Below are positions 56,316 through 64,000 of a stretch of 64,000 bases of DNA, piece after piece. A program made the position numbers and the translations under genes. This DNA is from Opitutaceae bacterium (GTDB taxonomy: Bacteria > Verrucomicrobiota > Verrucomicrobiia > Opitutales > Opitutaceae), in NCBI GenBank assembly GCA_028284235.1, contig JANQSC010000032.1, forward strand, positions 16,953-80,952, written 5' to 3'. The first letter of the stretch is position 1. The number at the start of each line of letters is the position of its first letter. Under the pieces are notes generated by a model, which saw nothing but the letters and a program-made list of their open reading frames with translations, searched no databases and had not been told where the DNA came from.

Positions 56316-57719
56316 ATGATACCCTTTGCCCCAAAACCGACTCAACCCGACCGAATGCCCCCAAACCCACAGACCCAACCCTCCACGATCGGCCTCCTCT
56401 TCCTCGGACGAAAACGGCCCGGATTCGATCCAGATTGGGGAGCGCGCATGGAAACGAATGTCCGAGATGCCGTCGATCGCGCCGCATTCAAAGTATTCGA
56501 GCCCTCGCTCAAAGCGGTCGACGACGCCTCGCTCCAACAAGCCATCGACGAGTGCAAGTCTGCCAAAGTCGACGCTCTCGTCGTGCTGCAGACCACCATG
56601 GCCGACGGTCGCATGGTTCCCCGCCTCGCCCAATCTTGGCCGCAACCGCCTGTTTTTTGGGCGACGCCCGAAAAGCAGGAAGGCGAAATGATCAGCTCCT
56701 GTTCGCTCGTCGGCGCCCACCTCTGGGCATCGACCTTCCGCCAAACGGGTCGCTCCTTCGACGTGTTTTCAGGCGATCCCAAGGATCCGGATACGATCCG
56801 TCGCCTTGAAACCGCCGTCCGCATCGCCGCCACGCTCGGCGAGCTCAGCCAAGCGCGCGTTGGCGTGATCGGCGGCCAAGCCCCCGGTTTCGTAAACATG
56901 ACCCCCGATCCGCTTACGCTGCGCCGCGCATTCGGTATTCAACTACAAGCCTACAGTTTGGTCGAGTTTGACAATGTTCTAAACGAGCTGAGCGACGACG
57001 CCGTCGAGGCAGACATCGCCAAAGTTAACGCGCTCGGAATCGATTACAAAGACACCAGCGAGGACGACCTGCCCATGGCTTCGCGTCTCTACCTGACGAT
57101 GCGTCATTTCTTCGACTCCGAAACTCTCGACGCCCTGGCCGTCCGCTGCTGGCCGGAAATGCCCAATACCTACGGACAGTGGCCCTACCTCGGCATGGCT
57201 CGACTCGCCGAACAAGGCCGGGCGATCGCTTGCGAAGGCGACGCCGATGGAGCCATCGGGGCATTCATCGGAGAACGCCTCGGCATGGGGCGCTGCTACC
57301 TCTCCGACTGGCTCGAGCACGATGAAACCTCCATCACCCTGTGGCATGTGGGCGCCATGCCCTTCTCGCTCTCCCCCGAGGAAGGACAACCCGGCTCCCC
57401 CAAACTCGCCAAGCATTTCAATAACCAAAAACCCGTCGTCATCGAAAGCGAACTCAGACCGGAAATGCCGCTCACGCTCTTCCGCCTCTGGCGCTGCGAC
57501 AACGCCTACCACCTCGCCGCTTGCGACGCCGCAAGCGAAACGCCCCGGCCGCTGATGTGCAGCAATGGTCGGGCTCGTCTCCTCGACCGCGCGCCCGGCG
57601 AGTGGTTCGAATCGCTGTGCCATGCCGGTATGCCCCACCATCTCAACGTATTCAAAGGCCACCATACCCAAACGCTGAAACGATTCGCCCAGGTCGCCGG
57701 CATTCAATGGCACGGCTGA
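56316..57719 (+). CDS. L-fucose/L-arabinose isomerase-like protein
   Basis: A 467-aa protein with the fold of fucose/arabinose isomerases. The N-terminal half begins TIGLLFLGRKRPGFDPDWG. A Rossmann-like region ARVGVIGGQAPGFVNM is present, and the middle region has ACEGDADGAIGAFI, the place where the family's metal-binding acidic residues lie. Near the C-terminus are ITLWHVGAMPFSL and HHLNVFKGHH. It probably converts an aldose to a ketose, but the sugar is not determinable. It starts at 56316 or at the in-frame ATG 56355. The following threonine-synthase-like gene starts 14 bp after its stop. Confidence 0.78.
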   Translation: MIPFAPKPTQPDRMPPNPQTQPSTIGLLFLGRKRPGFDPDWGARMETNVRDAVDRAAFKVFEPSLKAVDDASLQQAIDECKSAKVDALVVLQTTMADGRMVPRLAQSWPQPPVFWATPEKQEGEMISSCSLVGAHLWASTFRQTGRSFDVFSGDPKDPDTIRRLETAVRIAATLGELSQARVGVIGGQAPGFVNMTPDPLTLRRAFGIQLQAYSLVEFDNVLNELSDDAVEADIAKVNALGIDYKDTSEDDLPMASRLYLTMRHFFDSETLDALAVRCWPEMPNTYGQWPYLGMARLAEQGRAIACEGDADGAIGAFIGERLGMGRCYLSDWLEHDETSITLWHVGAMPFSLSPEEGQPGSPKLAKHFNNQKPVVIESELRPEMPLTLFRLWRCDNAYHLAACDAASETPRPLMCSNGRARLLDRAPGEWFESLCHAGMPHHLNVFKGHHTQTLKRFAQVAGIQWHG

Positions 57720-57733
57720 AATTCGCTCAAATA

Positions 57734-58972
57734 ATGCCCTCCAACGACAATCTTACCCAAGAAAGACCTACGTTCGTCACCCATCTCGAGTGCGGCATGG
57801 AAGGCGATCGCTACGAAGCCGACACCATCCACGGTCTTTCCAAAGCCGGAAAGCCGCTCCTCGTACGATACGACCTCGAAGGTATCCAAAACACGGTTAC
57901 TAAAGAAGAGCTCGCCGATCGCCCCGCCGACCTCTGGCGCTATCGGGAATTCCTACCGGTTCGCAAACCCGAGAACATCGTCAGCCTCGGCGAAATCCAC
58001 ACGCCCATCATCCCGATTCCAAAACTCGCGCCCGGTAAAGGACAGCTGCTTGTTAAGGACGAAGGACGCCTCCCCACCGGATCCTTCAAGGCCCGCGGTC
58101 TCTGCATGGCTGTTTCCATGGCCAAGGAATTCGGGATTACCAAAGTCGCCATGCCCACCAACGGAAACGCCGGCGCCGCCCTCGCCGCCTACGGTTCCCG
58201 CGCCGGAATGGACTCCTACATTTTCTGCCCTGACGACACGCCCTCTATCAACGTACGCGAGATCGCCGCCCAAGGAGCGAAAGTCTGGAGCGTCAATGGA
58301 CTTATCAACGACTGCGGTCGCATCGTCGGCGAGGGCAAGGAAGCAATGGGTTGGTTCGATTTCTCCACCCTTAAAGAGCCCTACCGCATCGAGGGCAAAA
58401 AAACCATGGGACTCGAGCTCGCCGACCAACTCGGGTGGACGGTCCCCGACGTCATTTTCTATCCGACTGGAGGAGGCACCGGACTCATCGGCATGTGGAA
58501 AGCCTTCAACGAGCTGAAACAGATTGGCTGGCTCGAAGGCAAACTGCCCCGCATGGTCGCCGTGCAAGCCAGCGGCTGCGCTCCCATAGTGAAAGCCTGG
58601 AAGGAGGGCGTCGAGCACGCCGAACTCTGGCAAAACGCCCACACCGTCGCCGCGGGAATTCGAGTGCCCGTCGCGGTAGGCGATTTTTTGATACTGCGAG
58701 CCGTTCGTGAAAGCGAGGGATTTGCCATCGCGGTCGACGACGACGCCATTACCGCCGGTCTTGACGAAGTATCCAAAAAAGAAGGTCTTCTTCTCTGCCC
58801 CGAAGGCGCTGCAACCTACGCCGCCTACAAACAGTCCATCGAGTCGGGACTCGTCTCCCCCGACGATACCGCGGTTCTGTTCAACTGCGCCACCGGCTTG
58901 AAGTACGAGATGCCGCCCGCCGAGAACACCTTGGACTGCACGAAACCCATCGACTACCAATCGCTCCAGTGA
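57734..58972 (+). CDS. threonine synthase-like PLP-dependent enzyme
   Basis: A 412-aa fold-type II PLP enzyme. The Schiff-base lysine is in LPTGSFKARGL, the phosphate-binding loop is PTGGGTGLIGMW, and MPTNGNAGAALAAY fits threonine synthase. The N-terminal HLECGMEGDRYEADTIHGLS with two cysteine/His features is usual for the long threonine synthase group. Context is unusual: it follows an isomerase and overlaps a D-2-hydroxyacid dehydrogenase (GTGA). Either biosynthetic threonine formation from O-phosphohomoserine, or a catabolic eliminase role, is possible. Start at ATG 57734; an earlier in-frame ATG (57707) lies inside the upstream gene. Confidence 0.82.
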   Translation: MPSNDNLTQERPTFVTHLECGMEGDRYEADTIHGLSKAGKPLLVRYDLEGIQNTVTKEELADRPADLWRYREFLPVRKPENIVSLGEIHTPIIPIPKLAPGKGQLLVKDEGRLPTGSFKARGLCMAVSMAKEFGITKVAMPTNGNAGAALAAYGSRAGMDSYIFCPDDTPSINVREIAAQGAKVWSVNGLINDCGRIVGEGKEAMGWFDFSTLKEPYRIEGKKTMGLELADQLGWTVPDVIFYPTGGGTGLIGMWKAFNELKQIGWLEGKLPRMVAVQASGCAPIVKAWKEGVEHAELWQNAHTVAAGIRVPVAVGDFLILRAVRESEGFAIAVDDDAITAGLDEVSKKEGLLLCPEGAATYAAYKQSIESGLVSPDDTAVLFNCATGLKYEMPPAENTLDCTKPIDYQSLQ

Positions 58973-59952
58973 AAAAAATCCTCGTAACGGAAGCCGTAAC
59001 GGGCGCGGCCATGGACCAGCTTCGGGCTTCGAGCGACCTCGAAGTCGCGCTCGAACCCGATCTCTGGCGCGATCCCGACGCCCTCGCCCGAGCGATACAA
59101 ACCGCGGACGCTCTGATCGTTCGCAACCAAACCCAAGTAACCGCCGATCTCATACAAACCGCTCCGCGCCTTCAAATCATCGCCCGTGCCGGCGCCGGTC
59201 TCGATAATGTCGATACAGATGCCGCCTCCGCGGCCGGAATCGTCGTCAGTTCCGCTCCCAGCGAAAATTCCCTGTCCGTCGCCGAGCTAGCGATCGGGCT
59301 GTTTCTCGCCCTCGCTCGCCATATCCCATCTGCCAACCAGGACGTACAAGAAGGCAACTGGAACCGGACTCGTTTCACCGGTTCGGAGCTATCAGGCAAG
59401 ACGCTCGGAATCGTCGGTGCCGGTCGCATCGGCACACTCGTCGCCCAGCGAGCCAAGGCCTTCGGCATGACGTTGATCGTGCACGACACATTCGTTGATC
59501 CACACGCCCCCCAGTATGCAGGCCTGGACCTGTCCTTCGTGGAAATGGACGAACTGCTTTCCCGATCCGATTTTGTCACCGTCCATCTTCCCCTACTCCC
59601 CGAAACGCGCGGCTTGTTCACCAGCGCTCTCTTCGAGCAAATGAAGCCCACCGCCTACTTCGTGAACACCTCTCGAGGCAAAGTCGTCGACGAAGCCGCC
59701 TTAGCGCACGCACTCGACCAGGGCTGCCTCGCTGGCGCTGCCCTCGACGTGCGGGAAGTCGAACCGCCTTCGCCTGGCAATCCGCTGGCAGGATCGGACC
59801 GGGTTATCTTCACACCGCACATCGCCGCGTTCACGCGTGAGGCCCAAGAGCGCGTCGTCGCCGCCGTTTGCCGCGACGCTTCCGCAGTGCTGCGTGGCGA
59901 CGAGGCGCTGGGCTATTTCAATTTCGCTCGACCGAAACGGGCATTCACGTGA
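58969..59952 (+). CDS. D-2-hydroxyacid dehydrogenase (SerA-like)
   Basis: NAD-dependent oxidoreductase of 327 aa. The Rossmann motif is LGIVGAGRIGTLVAQRA. The catalytic arginine is in VNTSRGKVVDEAAL, the glutamate in DVREVEPPSPGNPL and the histidine in IFTPHIAAFTREAQ. It lacks the C-terminal ACT domains of the long phosphoglycerate dehydrogenases. The GTG start overlaps the stop of the preceding PLP enzyme by 4 bp, so the two are translationally coupled. Phosphoglycerate or another hydroxyacid could be the substrate. Confidence 0.88.
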   Translation: MKKILVTEAVTGAAMDQLRASSDLEVALEPDLWRDPDALARAIQTADALIVRNQTQVTADLIQTAPRLQIIARAGAGLDNVDTDAASAAGIVVSSAPSENSLSVAELAIGLFLALARHIPSANQDVQEGNWNRTRFTGSELSGKTLGIVGAGRIGTLVAQRAKAFGMTLIVHDTFVDPHAPQYAGLDLSFVEMDELLSRSDFVTVHLPLLPETRGLFTSALFEQMKPTAYFVNTSRGKVVDEAALAHALDQGCLAGAALDVREVEPPSPGNPLAGSDRVIFTPHIAAFTREAQERVVAAVCRDASAVLRGDEALGYFNFARPKRAFT

Positions 59953-60025
59953 ATGAATCAACGCGATTGGCAGACGACTTGAAATTAGTTGACCACTAAC
60001 ACCCGTGAATCCGTAAACCCATTCG

Positions 60026-61546
60026 ATGTCTACCCCCGCGAAACTGGCCAGCGCCGCCTCAATACTCGTCACACTCGCGTTGGCTTGCGTTCCCGTGGAC
60101 TCGGTCGTATCCGCATCGAATTGGATTCCGTTCCTGGGGCGTTTCCATCCCGTCATTCTCCATTTGCCCATCGGCCTGTTCGTTGGAATCGTGCTGCTTG
60201 AGCTTTGCGCCCTCGCCCGCCCGGCCGCGCGTATTCGCGACGCCCTCCCGTTTTTGCTCAACGCGACCTTCTATTCCGCCGTCCTGTCCGCCGTGCTCGG
60301 GATTCTCCTATCATGGGAAGGTGGATACGAATCCGGCGCGCTCGATCGACACAAATGGGTGGGCGTGGCAACGCTCGTCGGCCTCTACGGGTTGCTTTTC
60401 TTGCGAACGCGCGACGCGTCTCGGTCTCAGTCGCCGCCGCTAAGCTATTTCGCTGGAATCGCGGCAACCGTCGGTCTGGTAACCGCTACCGGGCACTTTG
60501 GGGGAACTCTCACTCATGGCTCCGGTTTTCTCACCCAATTCAATCCATTCAGCCCAAAGAGCGACGATTCAACGGTTGCCACAAACGCGTCCGTTTACGC
60601 GTCTCACATAAAGCCGATTTTCGAGGACTACTGCATCGAGTGCCACAGCCCCGAGAAAATGAAGGGTGAACTCCGGTTGGATACCGTTGAGAATCTATTG
60701 GCCGGCGGACTCAGCGGTCCTGCCATCGAACCCGGCGAGAGCGAAGCGAGTCGCCTGATACACGCCCTGCGCGCGCCGATCGAGGCCGACGAGCATATGC
60801 CGCCCAAAGGCAAACCCCAACCCAGCGACGAAATTATCGAACTGCTAAGCTGGTGGATCGATCAGGGAGCGAAACCCGACGCGTTGCTGGCGGACTTGCA
60901 AGTCACTCCAGTAGTCGCCTCCCATTTCCTCGAAGTCGAACCTCTGGAGCTGCTTCCGTTCGAAGTAGTAGACCCGCAACGAGACGAGCTGAGCAAGTCG
61001 ACCAATGTGTTTCTCGCCTACCTTTCCCAGGAAGACAGTCGCCTCTCCGCCCGCGCGAAGACCGCAAACGACGCGGACCTCGACGCCCTCAAACCCATCA
61101 TCCCCAATATCGTCGAACTCAATCTCGGCGGCTCGCAGATCACCGACGAAGGACTCGGTATCGTGGGAGAAATGACCAACCTCACCCATATCCATTTAAA
61201 CAATACAGCGATCACCGATGCCGGAATTGCGAAGCTCGCCAACCTCTATCAACTCGAGTACATCAATCTCTACGGTACGTCGATTACGGACGAGAGTCTC
61301 CTCACGCTGCGACGCCTCAAAAACCTCAAAAAGATCTACCTTTGGAACACCGACGTGAGCGCGGACGCCATCGCCGCTTTGCGCAAATCGATCTTCCAAT
61401 CGGTCGAATCCGAGAAGCTCCGCGTCCAAATACAAGAGCTCACGAAAAAACGGGAGAACCTCGAAGTCGAGATCGTCTCCGCGTTTGACTCCGAAACCGA
61501 GCCAGCTGAGGATACCTCCCTACCCCATGACAACGACTCGCCCTAA
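60026..61546 (+). CDS. DUF2231 membrane domain - c-type cytochrome - leucine-rich-repeat protein
   Basis: A 506-aa multidomain protein. N-terminal DUF2231 with four helices has FHPVILHLPIGLFVG. Residues about 195-285 are a planctomycete-type cytochrome domain with haem site CIECH in EDYCIECHSPEKMKG and the distal region MPPKGKPQPSDE. Residues about 350-455 are leucine-rich repeats (PNIVELNLGGSQITDEGL, LTHIHLNNTAITDAG, LEYINLYGTSITDE, LKKIYLWNTDVSADA). A coiled coil (LRVQIQELTKKRENLEVEI) ends it. It may link membrane electron transfer to protein interaction. It overlaps the following Gfo/Idh gene by 20 bp. Confidence 0.87.
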   Translation: MSTPAKLASAASILVTLALACVPVDSVVSASNWIPFLGRFHPVILHLPIGLFVGIVLLELCALARPAARIRDALPFLLNATFYSAVLSAVLGILLSWEGGYESGALDRHKWVGVATLVGLYGLLFLRTRDASRSQSPPLSYFAGIAATVGLVTATGHFGGTLTHGSGFLTQFNPFSPKSDDSTVATNASVYASHIKPIFEDYCIECHSPEKMKGELRLDTVENLLAGGLSGPAIEPGESEASRLIHALRAPIEADEHMPPKGKPQPSDEIIELLSWWIDQGAKPDALLADLQVTPVVASHFLEVEPLELLPFEVVDPQRDELSKSTNVFLAYLSQEDSRLSARAKTANDADLDALKPIIPNIVELNLGGSQITDEGLGIVGEMTNLTHIHLNNTAITDAGIAKLANLYQLEYINLYGTSITDESLLTLRRLKNLKKIYLWNTDVSADAIAALRKSIFQSVESEKLRVQIQELTKKRENLEVEIVSAFDSETEPAEDTSLPHDNDSP

Positions 61547-62879
61547 TCGTCGACGATTTATCCGCTCGGCCGCGTCCGCACTCGCGATGCCGATGCTTGC
61601 GCCGGCTTCGATACTGGGAGCCAGCCGAACCGCCCCCAGCAATCGGATCACGCTGGGCATCGTCGGTCTCGGCTCGATGGGCACGAACAACCTCCGGAGC
61701 TTCCTTCGCCACGAGGACGTACAAATCCTGGCCGTGTGCGACGTTCACGACGAACACTACCGTGATCAAGCCAAGGGCGAACGCCCTCCTCTCGGACGCG
61801 ATCCCGCAAAACGCCACGTCGACGCCCACTACGCGCAGCGCTTCCCCAACCCTGGTTCCGGCGCGAGTTGCGCGGCCTACTCCGATTTTCGCTCGCTTTG
61901 CGAACGCGACGATATTGACACCGTCGTGGTGGCGACACCCGATCACTGGCACGCCCTCTGCGCTCTCGAAGCGTTGGGCAATGGCAAAGACGTCTACTGC
62001 GAAAAACCCGTCACCCACCTCTTTAAAGAAGGCCAGTCGATCTACCGCGAGGTCGAGAAGCGAAACGCTGTCTTTCAAGTCGGATCCCAGCAACGATCGC
62101 TCACCCGGTTCCGCATTGCCGCCGAAGTCGTCTTGAACGGTCTCATCGGGAAAGTCACGCGCTTCGAAGTCGGCCTCCCCACCGGGCCTTCGCAACCCAA
62201 AGCGGATCGGCATTCGGTATCCACGCCGCCAGCCGGGCTCGACTACGATCTCTGGTGCGGCCCCAGCGAGAAATTGCCCTACATTTTCGCCCGCCATCAC
62301 CGGTATTGGCGATTTCACTACGCGTTCGGAGGCGGTCAAATCATGGATTGGATCGGCCACCACAACGACATCGCCCACTGGGCGCTCGGACTCGACCAAA
62401 GCGGACCCGAAACCGTGGAAGCGGTCGGCTGGACTTTCCCCGAAACCGACATCTACAACACGCCGGTCGACTACGAAATTCGATGCGCGTACAAAGGCGG
62501 AATTACCTCCTCCATATCCAATTCGCACGAATCCGGAGTCAAATGGATCGGCGAAGACGGTTGGGTCGCCGTGGATCGCGGCAAGATACAAGCGTCCAAT
62601 CGCGAGTGGATACGCGAGTCGACCGATCGAGGCCCCGTCAAACCCTACGTTTCCCTAGACCACCATCGCAATTTCCTCGACTGCGTCCGTTCGCGAAAAC
62701 CCTGCGTCGCCCCCGCCGAAACCGGCCATCGGTCTATCACTCCCGGACATCTGGGCCACATCTCCCAAATCGTCGGCCGAAAACTCCGATGGAATCCGAA
62801 GACGGAAAAAGTGATCGGCGACCGCGAAGCCAACAAACTGCTCAAAACGGTCGACTACCGACGCCCCTGGAAACTGTAG
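61527..62879 (+). CDS. Tat-exported Gfo/Idh/MocA family oxidoreductase
   Basis: A 450-aa dehydrogenase-type protein with a Tat signal (NRRRFIRSAASALAMPMLAP), so it acts in the periplasm after folding with its cofactor. The Rossmann motif is LGIVGLGSMGTNN, the EKP motif is in YCEKPVTHLF, and the C-terminal domain has MDWIGHHNDIAHWALG. Start at ATG 61527, inside the end of the previous gene (20-bp overlap), suggesting coupling to the DUF2231-cytochrome protein. Periplasmic Gfo/Idh proteins are expanded in verrucomicrobia and planctomycetes; related enzymes interconvert 3-keto-sugars. Substrate unknown. Confidence 0.88.
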   Translation: MTTTRPNRRRFIRSAASALAMPMLAPASILGASRTAPSNRITLGIVGLGSMGTNNLRSFLRHEDVQILAVCDVHDEHYRDQAKGERPPLGRDPAKRHVDAHYAQRFPNPGSGASCAAYSDFRSLCERDDIDTVVVATPDHWHALCALEALGNGKDVYCEKPVTHLFKEGQSIYREVEKRNAVFQVGSQQRSLTRFRIAAEVVLNGLIGKVTRFEVGLPTGPSQPKADRHSVSTPPAGLDYDLWCGPSEKLPYIFARHHRYWRFHYAFGGGQIMDWIGHHNDIAHWALGLDQSGPETVEAVGWTFPETDIYNTPVDYEIRCAYKGGITSSISNSHESGVKWIGEDGWVAVDRGKIQASNREWIRESTDRGPVKPYVSLDHHRNFLDCVRSRKPCVAPAETGHRSITPGHLGHISQIVGRKLRWNPKTEKVIGDREANKLLKTVDYRRPWKL

Positions 62880-62936
62880 TCGCGTTCCTTCGTGCGTACA
62901 TCCAAATTTCTGATACCAAAGTAAATTCTATCTCAC

Positions 62937-63977
62937 ATGAGCAATCCTTCTCAAAACTCCCCCAGCCCGCTCTACCTCAATGGCGAATGGAAACACCCAG
63001 GGCCGCCACTGGAAGTGACTAATCCATCGACGGGCGAGCGTATTGGTTCTATCAGTACGATCGATCGCGCTGGCGTCCGCCAAGCCATCGCCGACGCGGA
63101 GAGCGCTTGGAGCGGATGGAGGCAATTGACCGGAAAAGAACGCGGCGCCTACTTGCACGCCATCGCCGACGCGGTAAAAAAGCGAGCCGACGCGATCGCC
63201 CACGCCATCACGCTCGAAAACGGGAAGCCGCTCGCCCAAGCCAAGGGCGAAGTCGGCATGACGCTCGACCATTTCCAATGGTTCGCCGAAGAAGCCAAGC
63301 GTTCCTACGGGCGCGTCGTTCCCAATCAGGCGGAAGGCAAACGCCACATCGTCATTCGCCAGTCCGTCGGCGTGGTCGGAGCCATCGCCCCCTGGAATTT
63401 CCCCATCGTCCTCGCCGTCCGGAAAATCGCTCCCGCGCTCGCCGCCGGTTGCCCCGTTCTGCTCAAACCCGCTAGCGCCACCCCGCTCAGCTCTGTTCTG
63501 CTGGCGGAAGCGATGGACGAAGCCCAACTCCCCAATGGAGTCTTCCAATTGATCGCCGGCAGCGCTCGAGAAATCGGAGCCGAGCTGATGGAGAATCCCG
63601 GCTGCCGCAAGATTACCTTTACCGGTTCGACCGAAGTCGGACGCGAGCTCATCCGACAAAGCGCCGATCAAGTGAAGGCGCTCTCCATGGAACTCGGCGG
63701 CCATGCCCCGCTGCTCATTTTCGACGATGCCGACCTCGACAAAGCGGTCGAAGGCGCCCTCATCACTAAGTTCCGTAATGGCGGCCAATCCTGCATCGCT
63801 TCCAACCGCATCTACGCCCAACGCGGCATCTACGATGCCTTCCTGGAGGCCTTTACCGCCAAAGCCAGCGCCTTAAAAGTAGGCGACGGAATGGAAGACG
63901 GCGTCGATCTCGGGCCGCTCATCGACACCCACGCGGCCCACATCGACGCCGGCTTCCATTCCGTCGCCTACTTTTAA
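62937..63977 (+). CDS. NAD(P)-dependent aldehyde dehydrogenase (succinate-semialdehyde type), C-terminus replaced by fold-back sequence
   Basis: N-terminal two-thirds of a GabD-like aldehyde dehydrogenase. It shows APWNFPIVLAVRKIAPALAAG, LLKPASATPLSS, the cofactor GSAREIGAEL and FTGSTEVGRELI motifs, the catalytic glutamate in MELGGHAPLLIF and the catalytic cysteine in GGQSCIASNRIY. Family members have about 480 residues; this frame ends at 346. The last dozen residues (IDAGFHSVAYF) come from an inverted copy of bases 63850-63908, so the stop at 63977 is probably an artefact and the true gene should continue after about residue 335. Signs point to succinate semialdehyde or a related aldehyde as substrate. 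Confidence 0.85.
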   Translation: MSNPSQNSPSPLYLNGEWKHPGPPLEVTNPSTGERIGSISTIDRAGVRQAIADAESAWSGWRQLTGKERGAYLHAIADAVKKRADAIAHAITLENGKPLAQAKGEVGMTLDHFQWFAEEAKRSYGRVVPNQAEGKRHIVIRQSVGVVGAIAPWNFPIVLAVRKIAPALAAGCPVLLKPASATPLSSVLLAEAMDEAQLPNGVFQLIAGSAREIGAELMENPGCRKITFTGSTEVGRELIRQSADQVKALSMELGGHAPLLIFDDADLDKAVEGALITKFRNGGQSCIASNRIYAQRGIYDAFLEAFTAKASALKVGDGMEDGVDLGPLIDTHAAHIDAGFHSVAYF

Positions 63978-64000
63978 GGCGCTGGCTTTGGCGGTAAAGG
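63850..64000. repeat. fold-back inverted duplication at the right end
   Basis: Bases 63942-64000 are the reverse complement of 63850-63908 with one mismatch in 59 positions, around a 33-base spacer. The arms lie inside one aldehyde dehydrogenase gene, which the second arm interrupts. The match is still perfect at the last base, so it may extend beyond. This is the expected signature of an amplification or assembly chimera, though a real inversion cannot be formally excluded. Confidence 0.9.

Overview
The window comes from a GC-rich (about 60% by eye) Gram-negative bacterium, most probably a verrucomicrobium of the Opitutales type. The markers are an LptG-type permease and an LpxH-like phosphatase (outer membrane), the planctomycete/verrucomicrobial families DUF1501, DUF1549/DUF1553, DUF1080 and DUF2231-cytochrome-LRR, several Gfo/Idh/MocA dehydrogenases, and Na+-coupled NSS and SSS transporters. 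The taxonomic call is inferred from gene families only. No phage, insertion sequence, CRISPR array or rRNA was seen.

Layout. 1-12 kb: asnS (cut by the left edge), lptG, an NSS transporter with an overlapping 48-aa subunit, htpG, two unknown membrane proteins, a coupled miaA / inositol-dehydrogenase-like pair, an LpxH-like phosphatase, mscS, a tiny YqaE/Pmp3 gene and trpA. 12-18 kb: tRNA-His, a lower-GC orphan exported protein, a two-domain DUF1080 protein, a GNAT-CutC fusion and transketolase, with two intergenic arrays of small hairpins. 18-28 kb: rpsP/trmD/rplS (no rimM), ychF, a rhomboid protease, the Prc protease, prfA-prmC and a HAD hydrolase. 28-35 kb: a four-gene Gld-type ABC operon, an ornithine-lipid-type olsB-olsA pair and an M48 lipoprotein. 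35.7-38.8 kb: an unfamiliar operon of a TPR/PEGA membrane protein, a Gln/Gly-rich exported protein with a collagen-like Gly-X-Y tract, and a small exported protein. 38.8-48.8 kb: nadK, then the long operon nusA-infB-rbfA-nrnA-truB-ribF-tlyA read leftward, followed upstream by a DUF2851 gene. 49-56 kb: a D,D-carboxypeptidase, and the DUF1501 - DUF1549/1553 - SSS symporter operon. 56-64 kb: sugar-isomerase-like, threonine-synthase-like and D-2-hydroxyacid dehydrogenase genes, a DUF2231-cytochrome-LRR protein, a Tat-exported Gfo/Idh protein and an aldehyde dehydrogenase.

Most interesting signals. (1) The nusA operon has a short leader with a recognisable promoter, an intrinsic terminator ending about 18 nt before the nusA start, and an overlapping alternative hairpin: a classic attenuator layout. 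(2) At least five intergenic elements share one design, outer inverted repeats enclosing short hairpins, and some share sequence modules. (3) The GNAT-CutC fusion has a strong internal ribosome-binding site exactly at the CutC start. (4) The collagen-like/TPR-PEGA operon is not one I recognise. (5) The right end contains a 59-bp near-perfect fold-back of the aldehyde dehydrogenase gene, which looks like a sequencing or assembly chimera; that gene's C-terminus should not be trusted.
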